From NCBI GenBank assembly GCA_007644065.1, contig VJWN01000036.1, positions 62,001 to 126,000 on the forward strand: a DNA stretch of 64,000 nt, written 5' to 3'. The DNA comes from Margaritispora aquatica (taxonomy: Eukaryota > Ascomycota > Leotiomycetes > Helotiales > Discinellaceae). Shown here piece after piece: positions 21,251-32,766 of this stretch; positions within the stretch are counted from its first letter, which is position 1, and each line of letters starts with the position of its first letter. Below the pieces are notes generated by a model. The model saw only the letters and a list, made by a program, of their open reading frames with translations, did not search any database and had not been told where the DNA came from. A program made the translations under genes and the position numbers.

Positions 21251-22814
21251 GCTGGATGGTGGATGGTGTAGTTGTTTGTCAATTGAGATCGTAGACTCAG
21301 GTTGAATATAGAAAGCTGAACCTATCTCGAGGGAGGTGGAGAAGGTCTGCCATGGTTGTTGTCGTATGCAAGAGATATTGTGGTGACAAGTGACGTCGGA
21401 AGGTCGAACGGATAACAGGTGGAGTGAAGGAGGTGAGGTCTCGATTGAGTTTCGCTTCCCCGCATTTTAGTCAACCTCTTCCCGAATATTGTCGACCACA
21501 ACCCATCCCATCTCACGAAGTACAATTGCATTGCATTGCAACAATAGTGTTCGCAGATGGCAATGTCACTGTCGAAACCAAATAACTCTCTAGATAGATT
21601 CTTTGACGAGAGAAACACAACCTACATGTGTATCACAGAGCATCTTGTGGCAAAAAGCGTTACATCTCGAGCCAAGGGCAAGATTTGATATCTCAACTTT
21701 AGTCAACTTCATGTCGTCCTGTCACTCTTTCCATTTTTCCAGATAATAAGCTTCTCAATTGGTCTATCTACAAAGATTCTAGACATTTGAATCATATTTA
21801 CTTGGGTACTACGCCTCTCTGTTGGATATTTTCACTCGGTATCAATCCATGATGGTAAGTAGACGTTGTGTGCTCAATGCCCAAGTAAGCATACCCGAAA
21901 TTCGGTGCATTCTCAAGTATTTTGCTGTACATATACCGAGTGGCCCTCGAAAGGGTGAAAGCAAATGGTATTCAAGTCATAAAGTATGGAACTAAATGAT
22001 TGAACGCTTACGAATATTCTTGCCAATATCAAACTCGTATCAAACTCGTATCAAACTCGTATCAAACTCAGTCTTGTTTTCAGGTAAGCTACTTAAGCTA
22101 ACCAACAGGATGTGCCTTCCAAAAAGGCTAACGCTGCTGCCTCCAAATAGCCTAGTGCCTTGACTCGCTAAAGCACTTTCTTCACGTTTTTCGAGCTTCA
22201 TTTCATTCCAATCTGCAATCTGCACGCACTTCAACCACTTCAATCTGCAATAAATTCGCAACTATCCGTAGCTCTATAGCTATACAGCTTTCAGCAATCC
22301 CAGTGGGAAGCATTCACAATAATGTCTTAGGGTTTCTTCATACGTAGCACTGCGCCAAGTGAGGTCAGCAAGCTCACTTTTGGCGTAGGCGGATTTCAGA
22401 TAGAACTCGATCGCAACGGTATTTCTCACGATCTGTACACTAGCAGACGCTTGATAATTTTCCCTAGCTGCAACAGCAGCTGCGTACCAGTTTTTGCGCG
22501 CGCAACCGATACGTACTAGCAAACAAAGTGTCAATTATGACACAGATAGTATGTCCCACAGATTATCACACACGTCCAACCTCTCACATCGTTAGATCTC
22601 GTCGTGGCTCTGATCAACTTCAATTGGTCAGATTGTTCTTCGAATAGCCTGTTGCTATGCACAATCACCTCCCACATGATGGAGGATCTAGAACATACTG
22701 CGGATGAAGAGAAGTCCACCTTCGCACGACCAAACGGAACCCTTGCTGGCCATTCTTTTTCTTTACCACTTGTCGGAGTCTATAGAAGACGGAGAGAAAA
22801 GAAAATGTGTCAAT
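21251..22814. other. Interval with a small tandem repeat and weak minus-strand ORFs
   Basis: 1.56 kb. It includes the promoter of the thioredoxin-fold gene. A minus-strand frame at 22534-22280 (helical, with IEFYLKSAYAKSELADLTWR) and one at 22719-22531 could be exons of a small gene, but no intron with a good donor joins them in frame. Otherwise only the 11-base tandem repeat near 22.05 kb is notable. Confidence 0.35.
22028..22070. repeat. Four tandem copies of an 11-base unit
   Basis: The unit ATCAAACTCGT is repeated at 22028, 22039, 22050 and, in slightly altered form, 22061. It is non-coding. Confidence 0.9.
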
Positions 22815-23673
22815 ATGCCCGTTGATAGCACCCGCAGCTTCGATGAGATCACTTGCATGGAACCCGTGCCAATCACCATAGGCATTCTTACGGAAACCCA
22901 AAAGGATATCAAACCACAACCACCGAGCTTCGCCGTAGGCATTATGTGCAGGGTGGGGTGGAAGAAAGATATGCCTTTGGGCCTCCAAGACGAGGGCGCA
23001 ACGAAGGTTCCCCCTGCATATGCGAGCAGGAAGCAATATGGGTTGGGGTATCATTCCTTATATGAGTTCAATTGGGATAACGAGAATTGGGAGATGGTTC
23101 TCGTAAGCTTTCGAACTCTACAGCTTTGACTTTCACCTACCTTTGCCTCGCACACTCTTCATTCCTTGTTACCTAAACTGTACGCTAGTCGTATTCATCC
23201 GCTAGCACCATGAGAAAGCGCCGAGATACCCTAGCTATATTACAACGAAACCTCAAAAGGAGCAATGGGGTGGATTCGATATCAGGTTTATACCATCCAT
23301 AGATAGTCCATCCCACCCGCTCAGCTTTCCTGACGTGACTTTGCATCTCTTACAGACGAGAACCCCAGCAGAGAATACAACCTACCAGGCCAAGACTCCT
23401 GAGGAAGCATTTGAAATAAACTACAAGCAGAAGTCGGAGAACCAGCTTCAATATCTCAAAGACCACGGCTCTGTGGAAGGAGGTCGGGCTCTGTCCGATG
23501 TCAAGAGACATTGGGCACGCAGGGAGAAACAGCTTGCGTGCAAAGCAAAGCAGGACGCTTTGGGCAAACTCCAATATTCCTTCTACACAACAGAACGCCT
23601 ATGTGGAGAGTGTCACCGAAAGCGTTGCTACGATTCGAGGTGGAGAGAAGGAATTGGGAGGTGTTTCAAGTGA
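22815..23673 (+). CDS. Possible hypothetical gene, model incomplete
   Basis: An open frame from ATG 22815 (MPVDSTRSFDEITC) runs to ENWEMVL. A strong GTAAGC donor near 23103 and a TAG acceptor near 23190 lead into SYSSASTMRKRRDTLAIL. A later frame (23335-23673) is charged and helical and ends in LCGECHRKRCYDSRWREG, a possible zinc-like Cys cluster. I could not find a donor that brings the last block into phase, so the gene may be misassembled, decayed, or two separate things. I recognise no family. The antisense frame over 22665-23054 is also open, which adds doubt about strand. Confidence 0.25.
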
Positions 23674-23883
23674 TTTTCTGGGCCCAATATTTCGAGGTTC
23701 TTCTTGTGGTTGTCCTCCGAAAGGAATAATGGCTCATTAATATCTCTGAAAGGAGTCTGCTAAACGTCCATTCCACTTTGAATCTCTACAACCACTGTGT
23801 TTTACCGTTGTTCTTTTCTGGTACCACAATTATTAATTCCTTCTGGACACACCACTTACAGGACTGCAATCACACCAGCTATC

Positions 23884-24454
23884 ATGGATTCATCCTCGGT
23901 GCCTGTTAACGAATTCGAACCTAAGCTTGACTCTCAGTCTCTACAGCCCTCTTGCCGTAGTTTAGCTGAGCTCTGCGTCGACATTCTGGAAGTTGACCCT
24001 CCGATGGAAGCGGTATGCACGTTGTTTTGGCATGCTTTAGCTGGTTACTATTTTAAACAATCATCAACACCAGTTCTAAACCTCGACTCGTTGGTCGCGG
24101 CCGCATTGAAGGTTTCAGGGCGCTGGAAGACACCCCATCTTGTTGTATGCGTCGATAGTCGTATCATAAAATACCATAAGTTTTCCTTTAAGGAACTAGA
24201 TAAATCAGTTGTATGTACCCTGCTCAAGGAAACCAGCATACCTGACACCATCACAGGTGATGAAGCAGAACGAGCGACGAAGTACCATCAACCCTGGGAC
24301 CGGTCCGCCACACATAGAACAACTCGAAGACTTAACCTATTGTGACATACAGCCCGCACGAGCAGGATACCGTCCACCCATCACGCCCGAAGACGGCTAT
24401 AGGCTTGCACTCACGCCCAAATGTCTGGGATTAGGGTTGACCATCGGTCAGTAA
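23884..24454 (+). CDS. Family B copy 1: unrecognised small protein
   Basis: Two exons (23884-24210 and 24257-24454) with a 46-base intron (GTATGT donor, CACAG acceptor, phase 0) encode 174 residues. The start is ATG 23884 (MDSSSVPVNEF); the open frame upstream lacks another ATG. The core reads LAELCVDILEVDPPMEAVC, then FWHALAGYYF, and later HLVVCVDSRIIKYHKFSF. A minus-strand ORF at 28.2-29.1 kb has a similar pattern, so the two may be paralogues. The C-terminal exon is Pro/Gly-rich without a recognisable domain. No signal peptide or membrane segment is seen. The function is unknown. Confidence 0.5.
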
Positions 24455-25878
24455 TTCACAGACTCTATCATAGCCCACTCGTTGCTAAGCAGATCTCCAG
24501 GCACTTCCACAGGCTACTGTGGTAGTGGTGTGAGACGATATGATTCACAATTTCTTACGCGGCCAAGGAGTATGTACACGACAATACGGTAATGACTGGT
24601 GTTGCCGTCAAAGTCACCTCGTATGGGGAGATGAGAGCATCACAAAGCTACGAGTGTTACACCAGAACTACGCATCTCAAAATGGTAATTGCGAGCACAG
24701 CTTGAGATGCAGAATTACAAGCGATACGATACTAAAGTGTACTTTGCCATGGCTGCATATTTGTCCGAACAACAAGGTCCAGAAGTCTTGGGAGATTAGC
24801 ACGGCTGATTTCGTCAGGGAGTCAGCATACAAATGGAATCTAAAGCGCAGAAGTGACATTTCCGAAAATACAACCTTTTTGATTACATTATGTAATGAAT
24901 AGTCCGAGAAATTTCTTGTGATATTGTATGACATGCAATGTGTGTATTCTAAGCTTCCCTACGCAAAGTTGGCTCGGTCTTGTTTGCCCGAAGTCGATAT
25001 CGATTTGAAAAGCTTTGAGTCTGATTCTATGTCAAGTCAAGAGCAATTATTTATGCTCGTATATACTTTTATTATTATTGTTCGAGCTTTTGTCCCCGCT
25101 TTATGACCAGACATCGTAAAACCCTATGTGGCTAGGTCAAATACTATTCACCTTCTCCTTTACTTGGATTAATTTAGTATAGGTTTTAACTAAAGGAACT
25201 CAATCACAAAAGTTCTCTGCCCACCGAAGTTACCGAGTCTCGCATGCTAAATGTCTAACTCCACATCATCCTCTCCGCTGCGAGTAGCGAACTCTGGTGT
25301 GATGGCAATGTCCTTGTGGACACTTCTTTGTAACGCTTCATCTGTGACGGGATTGTTAAGCTTGTCTTATCTGAGAAAGAAGAAAAAAGAGCCATTTGCC
25401 CCTTTAGCTCTCTGTATCAATAAATACTGGAATGCGAAAGATTTGGCTCGATTATGGCTACATCTGATTGTGAAAGGGCGTCTTTTTCCATACTTTGTGA
25501 GATTGTGTGCTCCATAGCATTCTCCAAGGCTATTTTAACTCATTTTGATCGAGAGCTGTCTTCAATAATCAGCCTGAAATATTGCGAAGATTGTAAACGT
25601 GGATCATAAGCTCCTCTAATTCTCAATACTCATCTAGGTAGGGCAATTAGCACTCCGATGTGTGGACGGAGGCGACACTTTTACAAAATCATGACACTCC
25701 GATGTGTGAACAAAGGCAACACTATCAACAGATCGTTAGATTTCATCCGCTTCTAAGATCGTTCTCCGAACCAAGATAATTTGCGTCAACTTCGGCTAAA
25801 ATCGAATGTGAAGTACAATCATATTCTTAAGCGTGATATCAGATCTTACATAGATTTCCGAGAGTTATTCGCATTTGG
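24455..25878. other. Gene-free, AT-rich interval with a diverged direct repeat
   Basis: 1.4 kb. Frames here are short and broken. A pair of 29-base direct repeats lies at 25651 and 25695. No gene is supported. Confidence 0.45.
25651..25723. repeat. Direct repeat pair differing only by G-to-A changes
   Basis: The 29-base copies at 25651-25679 and 25695-25723 both start CACTCCGATGTGTG and end in ACACT. All four differences are G in the first copy and A in the second, a one-sided transition pattern that suggests cytosine deamination on the opposite strand of the second copy. Confidence 0.8.
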
Positions 25879-26289
25879 ATGCAGAATAAGGGCAACCGAG
25901 CGTCATATCAAGGTGTGATCAATGGGCATTGGCTGGCATTCCTAAACCAGGCACCTAGCAAAAACAGCCCAACTCCTCCTCGCATGAAATCAACCTTCAA
26001 GGAGGAGGACCTCAAGCCATTTCCTGAAACGGATATATCAGAGCTCTCCAATAATAGCACTATGCTCAGTAAAAAGCAGACATCTCAATGGACACAAGCC
26101 GTTTGGCTGAACCAGAGCCGAGAGGCAAGTGAGAGTGGCGATGCTTTGTGCCTGGACGAAAATGGCAGCTTACCTATTTCCGTTTTAGAAGTGAATTTTA
26201 GACTTTTGGGCTCTCTAGTTGTTCTTATCGTGAGGCTCTTTTTGGAAAAGTTAATCTGTTGTTGGCTTTCTGGAGGGCCCATAATTTAG
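25879..26289 (+). CDS. Hypothetical ORF with a C-terminal hydrophobic segment
   Basis: A 136-codon ORF from ATG 25879. The first 100 residues are polar (KSTFKEEDLKPFPETDISEL). The last 35 contain one plausible membrane helix, LLGSLVVLIVRLFLEKLICC. It has no recognised family and no visible intron. It lies just upstream of the decayed family A copy and could be a chance ORF or a remnant. Confidence 0.25.
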   Translation: MQNKGNRASYQGVINGHWLAFLNQAPSKNSPTPPRMKSTFKEEDLKPFPETDISELSNNSTMLSKKQTSQWTQAVWLNQSREASESGDALCLDENGSLPISVLEVNFRLLGSLVVLIVRLFLEKLICCWLSGGPII

Positions 26290-26400
26290 TTTTAGCGAGC
26301 AGTCTGCCCAAATATATTCACGTCACGATCTTTCTTCTTTGTCACGACACCTCTCACCTCTCCATCTCGACATCAAAACATCTGCGATCTACATTGTTCA

Positions 26401-27574
26401 ATGGAATCAATGCTCGATCGTACTGGCCTCGGGCGCAAACGTGTGACGCTCCACGAAGACTCTGACGGGGAATCATCGCAAACTCCAGCGAAAACCCAAG
26501 AAAGCAGCAGAAAGACAAGGGCAAGGCAACAACAACTGACCCCGAGAACTACAATCACCTCAAATATGATGATTTTGATGCCCAGTCAAGGTGTCTGGAA
26601 AAGGCTTTTGATGATGGTTCACTGGCTCAACCTAAGTTGACATTGATGAGCAAATTTAAATTGGTAGGTTATCAGATAACTTCAATTTTCAGTGCTACGG
26701 TCTGGATCATCTGCTAGTTTTTGAGAGAGTGCCTCTTCAACACCTGTCGAATATATCCCAATGAGCACGTACATCGACGAGATCGCAAACGACTAGGCGA
26801 AGCTAGATCAGGTCCGGAGAACCCTTCTGGACGGAATCAACAAGCTTATGCTTCCATTTCCGAACATGGAATTATGTCGCGCGGTGGCGTTTATAGGTAG
26901 AGGCGACATTTCAGATCGGGAGATGCAGTTGCTGCTTCCAAAAGAATTGATGGGGTACACTGGAAGATCACACGACACAAATTACTACGAGCGAACTATT
27001 CAATCGGCAGTGAGCAAATCCAATCAAACATGTTTGAAGCATGCACGGAGGTGGCGTTTGCAAAATTAAGAGTGTTTGGGATAACTCGGCTTTCCGTGAA
27101 GCCACAAAAGCAAGGGAGGCCAGAAGGTTTGTTAAAACGCTGTCATCCTCTATGTTATAGCCAGAGTGTTTCTCGACGAACTATACCACATGTTTAAAGA
27201 GGCATGGAGGGTTATACTATTTGCCTTTATTTTCCAACGATCCAAACAGCCAGATGCCGGTGCGACTCCAGCTGAAGATGGAGTTCGGGAGACAGTAAAG
27301 TGGCATATTTCCCTTTTTACGAAATTTTCGATTGCTGCAATCATCGACGAGTGCTATAGACAATACGTCCAGATCTCACATGATCGAAAGGAGCCGACGC
27401 AGCGTCCTGAGGGAATCCAGGCTTGCTGAGAGGAACTACCAGGGGCCGTTTTTTGAGGCTTGGAGTCGAGAGTTAGAGGAGCTACTTGCCACAGTTCACG
27501 TCGAAAGAAGGGAGAAGGCTGCTGGGGTAGAAAAGGCTGAGGACAATGTCGTTCTGGATAGGGTGGCTGAGTAG
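26401..27574 (+). pseudogene. Family A copy 2, decayed
   Basis: The blocks of family A copy 1 recur in order. YNHLKYDDFDAQSRCLEKAF lies just before a GTAGG donor, at the same exon end as in copy 1. Next come LCRAVAFIGRGD with YYERTIQSAVSKS, then TEVAFAKLRVF, DELYHMFKEAWRVILFAF, IAAIIDECYRQYVQI and FEAWSRELEELL. They lie in different frames, with an in-frame TAG before the LCRAVAF block (near 26796) and frame changes near 26525, 27020 and 27420, so no full product can be made. The tail after the last block lacks the KPKR repeats of copy 1. It shares orientation with copy 1, 10 kb away. The function is unknown. Confidence 0.65.
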
Positions 27575-28173
27575 TGACCAGCTCATAGCCGACAATACCG
27601 AGAGCAGTATGCGATATGTGAAAGGAGATGAGGACGTCGACGGAAGTGTGAGAGAGGATTGTATGTTTGTGTGAGATGACTGTGTATCCAGGATGTAGTC
27701 ATAGATTTGAACTTCCAAAAACATAAATTTTGAAAATCACATTGCTATCAAGAACGTTGAAATGCTACCAATTCCTAAAATCAACCACTTTCTTGTGCTT
27801 GCCCTTTGAAAATTGGAAAAGAGAATGGAGTATCGCAAAACGAACTTTTCACCAAAGCGTATCGTTTAAGATGGTATCTTAAGGATGGTATCTTAAGGAT
27901 GGAATTGTATGTGGTTCTTTTATGATGCTATGGTTATAAGCATTTTTAGTTCTTTGGGTATGGACGTCTGAAGTTCTGAAATTCACCTTGCATTCAATTT
28001 CAAGTCGTGTTGATATAGGGCTATTGACTTCATTACTTTTCCATGACAAATATACCAGTTTGTGACAACAATGGTTACTACCTCACACTGATGTGAACAT
28101 TATCCAACCCCCCCCCCCCAAATCAACGGTATCTTCGAGCTTTACAATCCCTGTACCAATCATGACTAGTCGC
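27575..28173. other. AT-rich interval between two island genes
   Basis: 600 bases with a short tandem repeat near 27.88 kb and a C homopolymer of eleven near 28.11 kb. No gene is seen. Confidence 0.5.
27870..27902. repeat. 14-base tandem repeat, about 2.4 copies
   Basis: The unit GATGGTATCTTAAG occurs at 27870 and 27884, followed by a partial GATGG. Confidence 0.85.
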
Positions 28174-29123
28174 CTAAGGCTTATTTGTCAGCAGTGTTCT
28201 TTGTCGCAATCCGAGCAATGTGTCTCTGATCCTAACACAGGTTTCGTGGCCAGCACAACCACAAGTGCCGTCGTCCTTACTCGTGAACTGGGCTTCCAAG
28301 AAGATTGCCAGCTCTCGAAAGATTGATTGAGAGTCTGGCTTGGTAGCCAAGTCGGCAAAACATTTGGCGTTTTTCACACCTCCATGCGTGTCTAACTCAA
28401 TCGGCTTGTTTTGCCGACAGTTGGTGAACTTTGCTTCAAGTTCCTTAGTCATGTCATCGTCAACACTGCTCATAAGTATAATGTTTCTGGTATGTCGAGG
28501 AACTGATCTATAGGGTGCTGTGGAAGAATTTGGCTCTGGTGACTTGTCTCGAGGGGTGGAAGGTATCGAAGCAATTTCGTGGATCTGTAGCGTGGCCTTG
28601 AGGAATGTATGGTGCTTTTCCCTTTCGTGATACACGAACTTCAGGTTCTGGGGATTTTCTTTTCTCCTATTACTATTGTCAGCAGGAGTTTCGTTATGCG
28701 TCCTTTTCAAGTGCAAATGGGCAATGTGACGAAGCCGGTACTGTTGTTGAATATATACAAGGTTGGGATGGTACACACCTCTGGACCAGTATTCATTGTT
28801 GCACTTCCCTCCTGCTCAGGTTCATGTTTGATTGCACTTGAAGGGGTCCGAAAATAGTTAGCGATGCTGAATTGGTAAATCATGGTAGTGCTTACATTGT
28901 TTGCCTGCCCTTTGTAGTGCCGGCAGATATCTACTGCCACCATTGTCACAATCAGAAGTAGGCTGTGCTGGTTCTGGTAGGTGACGGCTTTTGCTACCGT
29001 ATCTGATAGGCTTGGTTGCACCATTCTGCATATAGGATCTTCGAACAGCACGAGCTCATGCCATACCAAGGTTACAGCATCTTCTGTCGACGGATTGGGC
29101 CCAAGAGTATCCTCAACGAGCAT
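28174..29123 (-). CDS. Family B copy 2: hypothetical gene or remnant
   Basis: The minus-strand frame 29123-28707 (MLVEDTLGPNPSTEDAVTL, WHELVLF, IVTMVAVDICRHYKGQ) resembles the core of the 23.9 kb protein: an acidic DP/NP stretch, AV-TL-WH-L, then a hydrophobic strand ending in VD and a basic YHK/HYK motif. Good splice signals exist at 29222-29169 (GTAAAT donor, ACTAATG branch), but the only upstream ATG enters in the wrong phase, so the true start is unclear. A second frame, 28776-28174, is charged and ends with a Cys-containing segment (GTCGCAGHETCVRIRD). I could not join the two convincingly. It may be a real two- or three-exon gene or a decaying copy. Confidence 0.35.
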
Positions 29124-30738
29124 TTCAGCTCTGATACATTCGGGCGCTTGGCATTCGATGTGTGCTCGCTATTATTATCATTAGTAAATTTCTAGGTCAA
29201 GTGAGAGCAATTTTAAATTTACCTTTGAGAATGAGACATGCTTGCAATCTGTGGCTGGTTGCAGATTTGTTTGCAGATGTACTCGAATTGATAGGTTGGA
29301 AGTGGAGAAGTAGTTGAGAGGAAGAAAGTGATGGGAGAAAGGAAGCAAGAAAGAAGAGATGCAGACGACAGTCGACAGTAAGGTAGGTATTTCCAACGAA
29401 GATGGGAGGGAGCGACTCGCTTGGCCAATTCCTGTCTGGGTAAGGGACAAAGTATGAATCGAGCCAGTACAAAGAAACAGGTCGGTCGAAAACAAATGGA
29501 AGTAGATGTGAAAGATTGGTTTGTATCAACTGTTTGGCTGTGAGGTTTTATAGCTTTAAAAAGCTGTAAATCGTGCTAAGGCTGGGTCACGTGCCAGTCC
29601 CTTTCTCTACCTTACTAAGTATCTACCTTTGGTAACCCAGGTACCTTATCAACCTTAGGTACCTTAAGCTAGGTATTCAAGGATAACGATCTCACACCGG
29701 AGAGCCAGCATATCGTTGATTAATATCTTCTACTGCGCATGATCTGTTAGGTAATTGCTTATCGATTGTGCCTTGAATTGACTCAATCAATGGTTGCCCC
29801 CTCCAAGCATACGAAACATCGATGTGAAAATTTTCTCAATGAAAAGTTGGATTCACTAAGTATATCTCAGTATGCAAATTATGCTCAAGTTCTCCTTGGT
29901 GTATTTGATATTCACCTTCCGTGTTTGGATTCTCGATTGAGTATGAACTATAACCAAAGCTGTGTGGATCGTAAAGTTGTATTGAGAGTTGTTTGTTGCA
30001 AAAAGTTTGGTTTGTGATGAGTGTTGTGTGATGTGGAAGATGGAGGTGCTCTGGCTGATAGTCCAGCATGCGTGAAGAGAACAGTGATTTATTCGAGATA
30101 TATATAACGGTCATACTAAAGTAAGGCCGCACCTAGAGCATGACAGAGGGTTTTGATTCTGACTTGATGCCATGGCGCCGACCTTTTTGCGCTCTGGGTG
30201 GTGATTGTCCCAGGAGTTTAGTATTGTCAGATTTAGAAGGAAGAAAACCGAGCACCACAATTAGTAGACGAAGCAAATATATAGAAGTATGAGAGAAAAG
30301 ACAAGAACAAGACATTTGGTTTTAGCAAATAGTTTGAATTATTTCATCAGACTAATTTATCAAAGGGCATTGCTGCTGCCAGGTATCTAATATCTACAAC
30401 AAGAATCGAAATCTGTCTGACCTCCTCTCCCCATCTCGTCCCTCCCCATCAGCTATGCTGAAACGGTCATTATATACCCCATGCCATTCCCTTCCCTTCC
30501 AATCCCCATTCCATTAATGCTCCGCCGATTTTCCGATGTCCCGTTCATCCCATCCCAATTACCCAGAATTTTCAAATGCCGCTAAACAATAAAGGAGTGT
30601 GGTATCATCCATCCATGTAATCATGCTGTGTCGTTGTTCCTCCAGTCGTAAAATATTCTTTTCTCGTTCCTCACATCCCCTTCATCAGTTCCTATTCAGT
30701 GCAAGATGCTTGTCATGTGTTCCATGTCTCAAGTCTAA
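29124..30738. other. Interval with AGGTACC-type motifs; right edge of the island
   Basis: 1.6 kb. A frame open over 29495-29181 has no ATG. A cluster of CCTTAGGTACC/AAGGTA motifs lies at about 29620-29680. The last 370 bases are C/T-rich and form the 3' flank of the wall-protein gene. Confidence 0.45.
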
Positions 30739-32766
30739 TTAAGCGAGAGCCAAGAGCGCCATCGCACCAGCCATGGCGTAAACCATAGGTCCATTGGTAG
30801 CAGCCGCATTGCTGGTGACCTGGATAGGCGCACTGGTGGTTGGGGTAGAGGTGGTTGGTCTAATCGTAGAAGTTACCTGTGGTGCGGACACAGAGATTGT
30901 TGTTGGTGGACCAGATGCCGTGATCTGAGTTGGGACCGAGACGGTAGAAACAATTGTAGCACCGGGAACCGTGGCGGTCTGAACAACTCCTGGAGCGGTA
31001 ACGATCTGAGTAACGGGCACGGAAGTAACAAGCGTGATTGGAGCATAGACCGTAGCCTTCAAGGTGGGAGGCTCGAGAGTTTTTGTGATTGTATACACTG
31101 ATGTGGCCGCAATTGTGTCCGTGACGGTCGTGAGGACTTTAATAGTGGAACCGGCAGAAACTGTCGTGTACTCTGTTGCGTAGCAAGTTGTCGTCAAGAA
31201 GACCTTGGCCGTTTCGTAAATAGTGACTGGGGGACCAACCGAGTACACAGTTGAAACTACTGGGACCTGGGTGACGATTACGCTGGCTAATTGATGTCAG
31301 ATAGGTTCTAGATATTGAAAGAGAGTAGGGATAGAAGGTTTGGAGCTTACTGGAAGTCAGAGTAACGATAATCTCCTTTCCTGCTATGGTGGATGTAACG
31401 ACGTATGGGCAGAGGGTAGTGCTGGTCAAAAATTGGACCGTGTTGACAGTCGAGGTGTAAGGAGCTGCCGTAACATATGCTACAATTGATGTTGGTACTT
31501 GAACAACCTGGAGATCTCTGAGTCAGCTTTTCGTTCTCGAAAATAAGAGGGAAGGCAGTGTTATGGGGTTCGTTTCTTCGAAAATAAACGGAGAAGCTTC
31601 CGCTCGCTAAGCGAGGAAGGCCTGGGAAAAGCAAAAATAAACATGAGAACATACAGTAACGATCGTAGAGGTGGCGGTGACGATAATTTCCTTGCCGGAT
31701 ACAGTAGAGGTTGTGGTGTAAGGACAGAGCGAAGTGCTGGTACTGAGCGTGTATGTAACAAGAGTTTTTGTTCCACCTGGTGCAGTGACGCTATGGATCT
31801 GTTAGCAACGCTCGTCTCTTGCGGTTTCAAACACATACGTAGCTTCGATCACAGGGCGTACGACCGTGACGTAGATTGATGTTGTTGTGAAAGTGACTGT
31901 GGCAACGCTACGAGCAAGTTAGCACAGTTCAGTATATTTGGAAAGGAGCTAGGCTTACGCTCCGGAGATGGTCTTGGTCTCGGTAATTGGGCAAAGAGAT
32001 GTCACAGTGCTTGTGATTCCAACAGTAGTATCAACCTCCACAGCAGGGGCGGTCTTTGTAACGTAGTAAGTCGTTGGCACAACTGCTGGGGCGTTAGAAT
32101 AATCCTAGGGAAGCCATTCAAGTTTGAGAACTCACCAGTCTTTACAACGGAGGTTGTGGTGTATGTCTTAACATATGTGGTACCTGGGGCAGTGCTGTAA
32201 TATCGTTAGCGAGTGTCTGGGTGCAAGATATCGTGCTTGAGGAGATGGGATGGAATTGGTGTTGGCTAAGCGAAAAGAGCCGAGCGGGCCAGATCCCACA
32301 GCAGCTCCAACCGTTGCTCAAGAGAAGTAATAGAATAGAGTACATACATCGTCTCCGTTACTGGGCAAACGGTTGTATAGGTGAGCGCGACCTAGAATAA
32401 TCAGCCAGAGCCCTGCTCATGAAATGGTTCAAGCGTACTTCAGTGGTCGTTGTGTAGCCAGTTGGGCCGGGAATGGTAACCGTAGCTCCTCCTCCGCATC
32501 CAATACAGCTTGTAATTGTGAGAGTTGATGTTGTGAGCCTTGTGATAACTGAGGTTTTCCCTTTCTATGAAGAAGTCAGCTCCCGTCCTATCCCCAGTCC
32601 GCCAAAGAGAACATACATCGACTACAGTGCTGGTGACTGGACAAATGGTCGTCGTTAATATTGTCGTCATGGTAGTAGTGGTTGCTTTATCGTCATTATG
32701 CCTTGGCACCAAGTTCAAAGCACAGGTCGAGGCGACCAGGGCCAGGAGAGAAAGAACAGACTTCAT
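30739..32766 (-). CDS. GPI-anchored Thr/Ser-rich modular cell-wall protein
   Basis: Nine exons (32766-32617, 32564-32439, 32391-32348, 32194-32136, 32085-31959, 31907-31839, 31790-31655, 31507-31351, 31286-30739) splice in frame to 471 residues. A signal peptide (MKSVLSLLALVASTCALN) starts the protein. A C-terminal Ala-rich hydrophobic tail preceded by SNAAATNGPM is a GPI-attachment signal. Between them five modules carry a Cys-Pro core (ICPVTST, VCPVTET, LCPITET, LCPYTTT, LCPYVVT), and two consecutive ones share GKEIIVT. Heavy Thr/Ser content predicts dense O-mannosylation. It is expected at the outer wall, as a structural or adhesin-like protein. The many introns are unusual for a 471-residue fungal wall protein. 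I recognise the class, not a named member. Confidence 0.88.

Noticed and set aside
22028..22070. Short tandem repeats as a CRISPR-like array
   Set aside because: Units are 11 bases with no spacers, in a eukaryotic genome.
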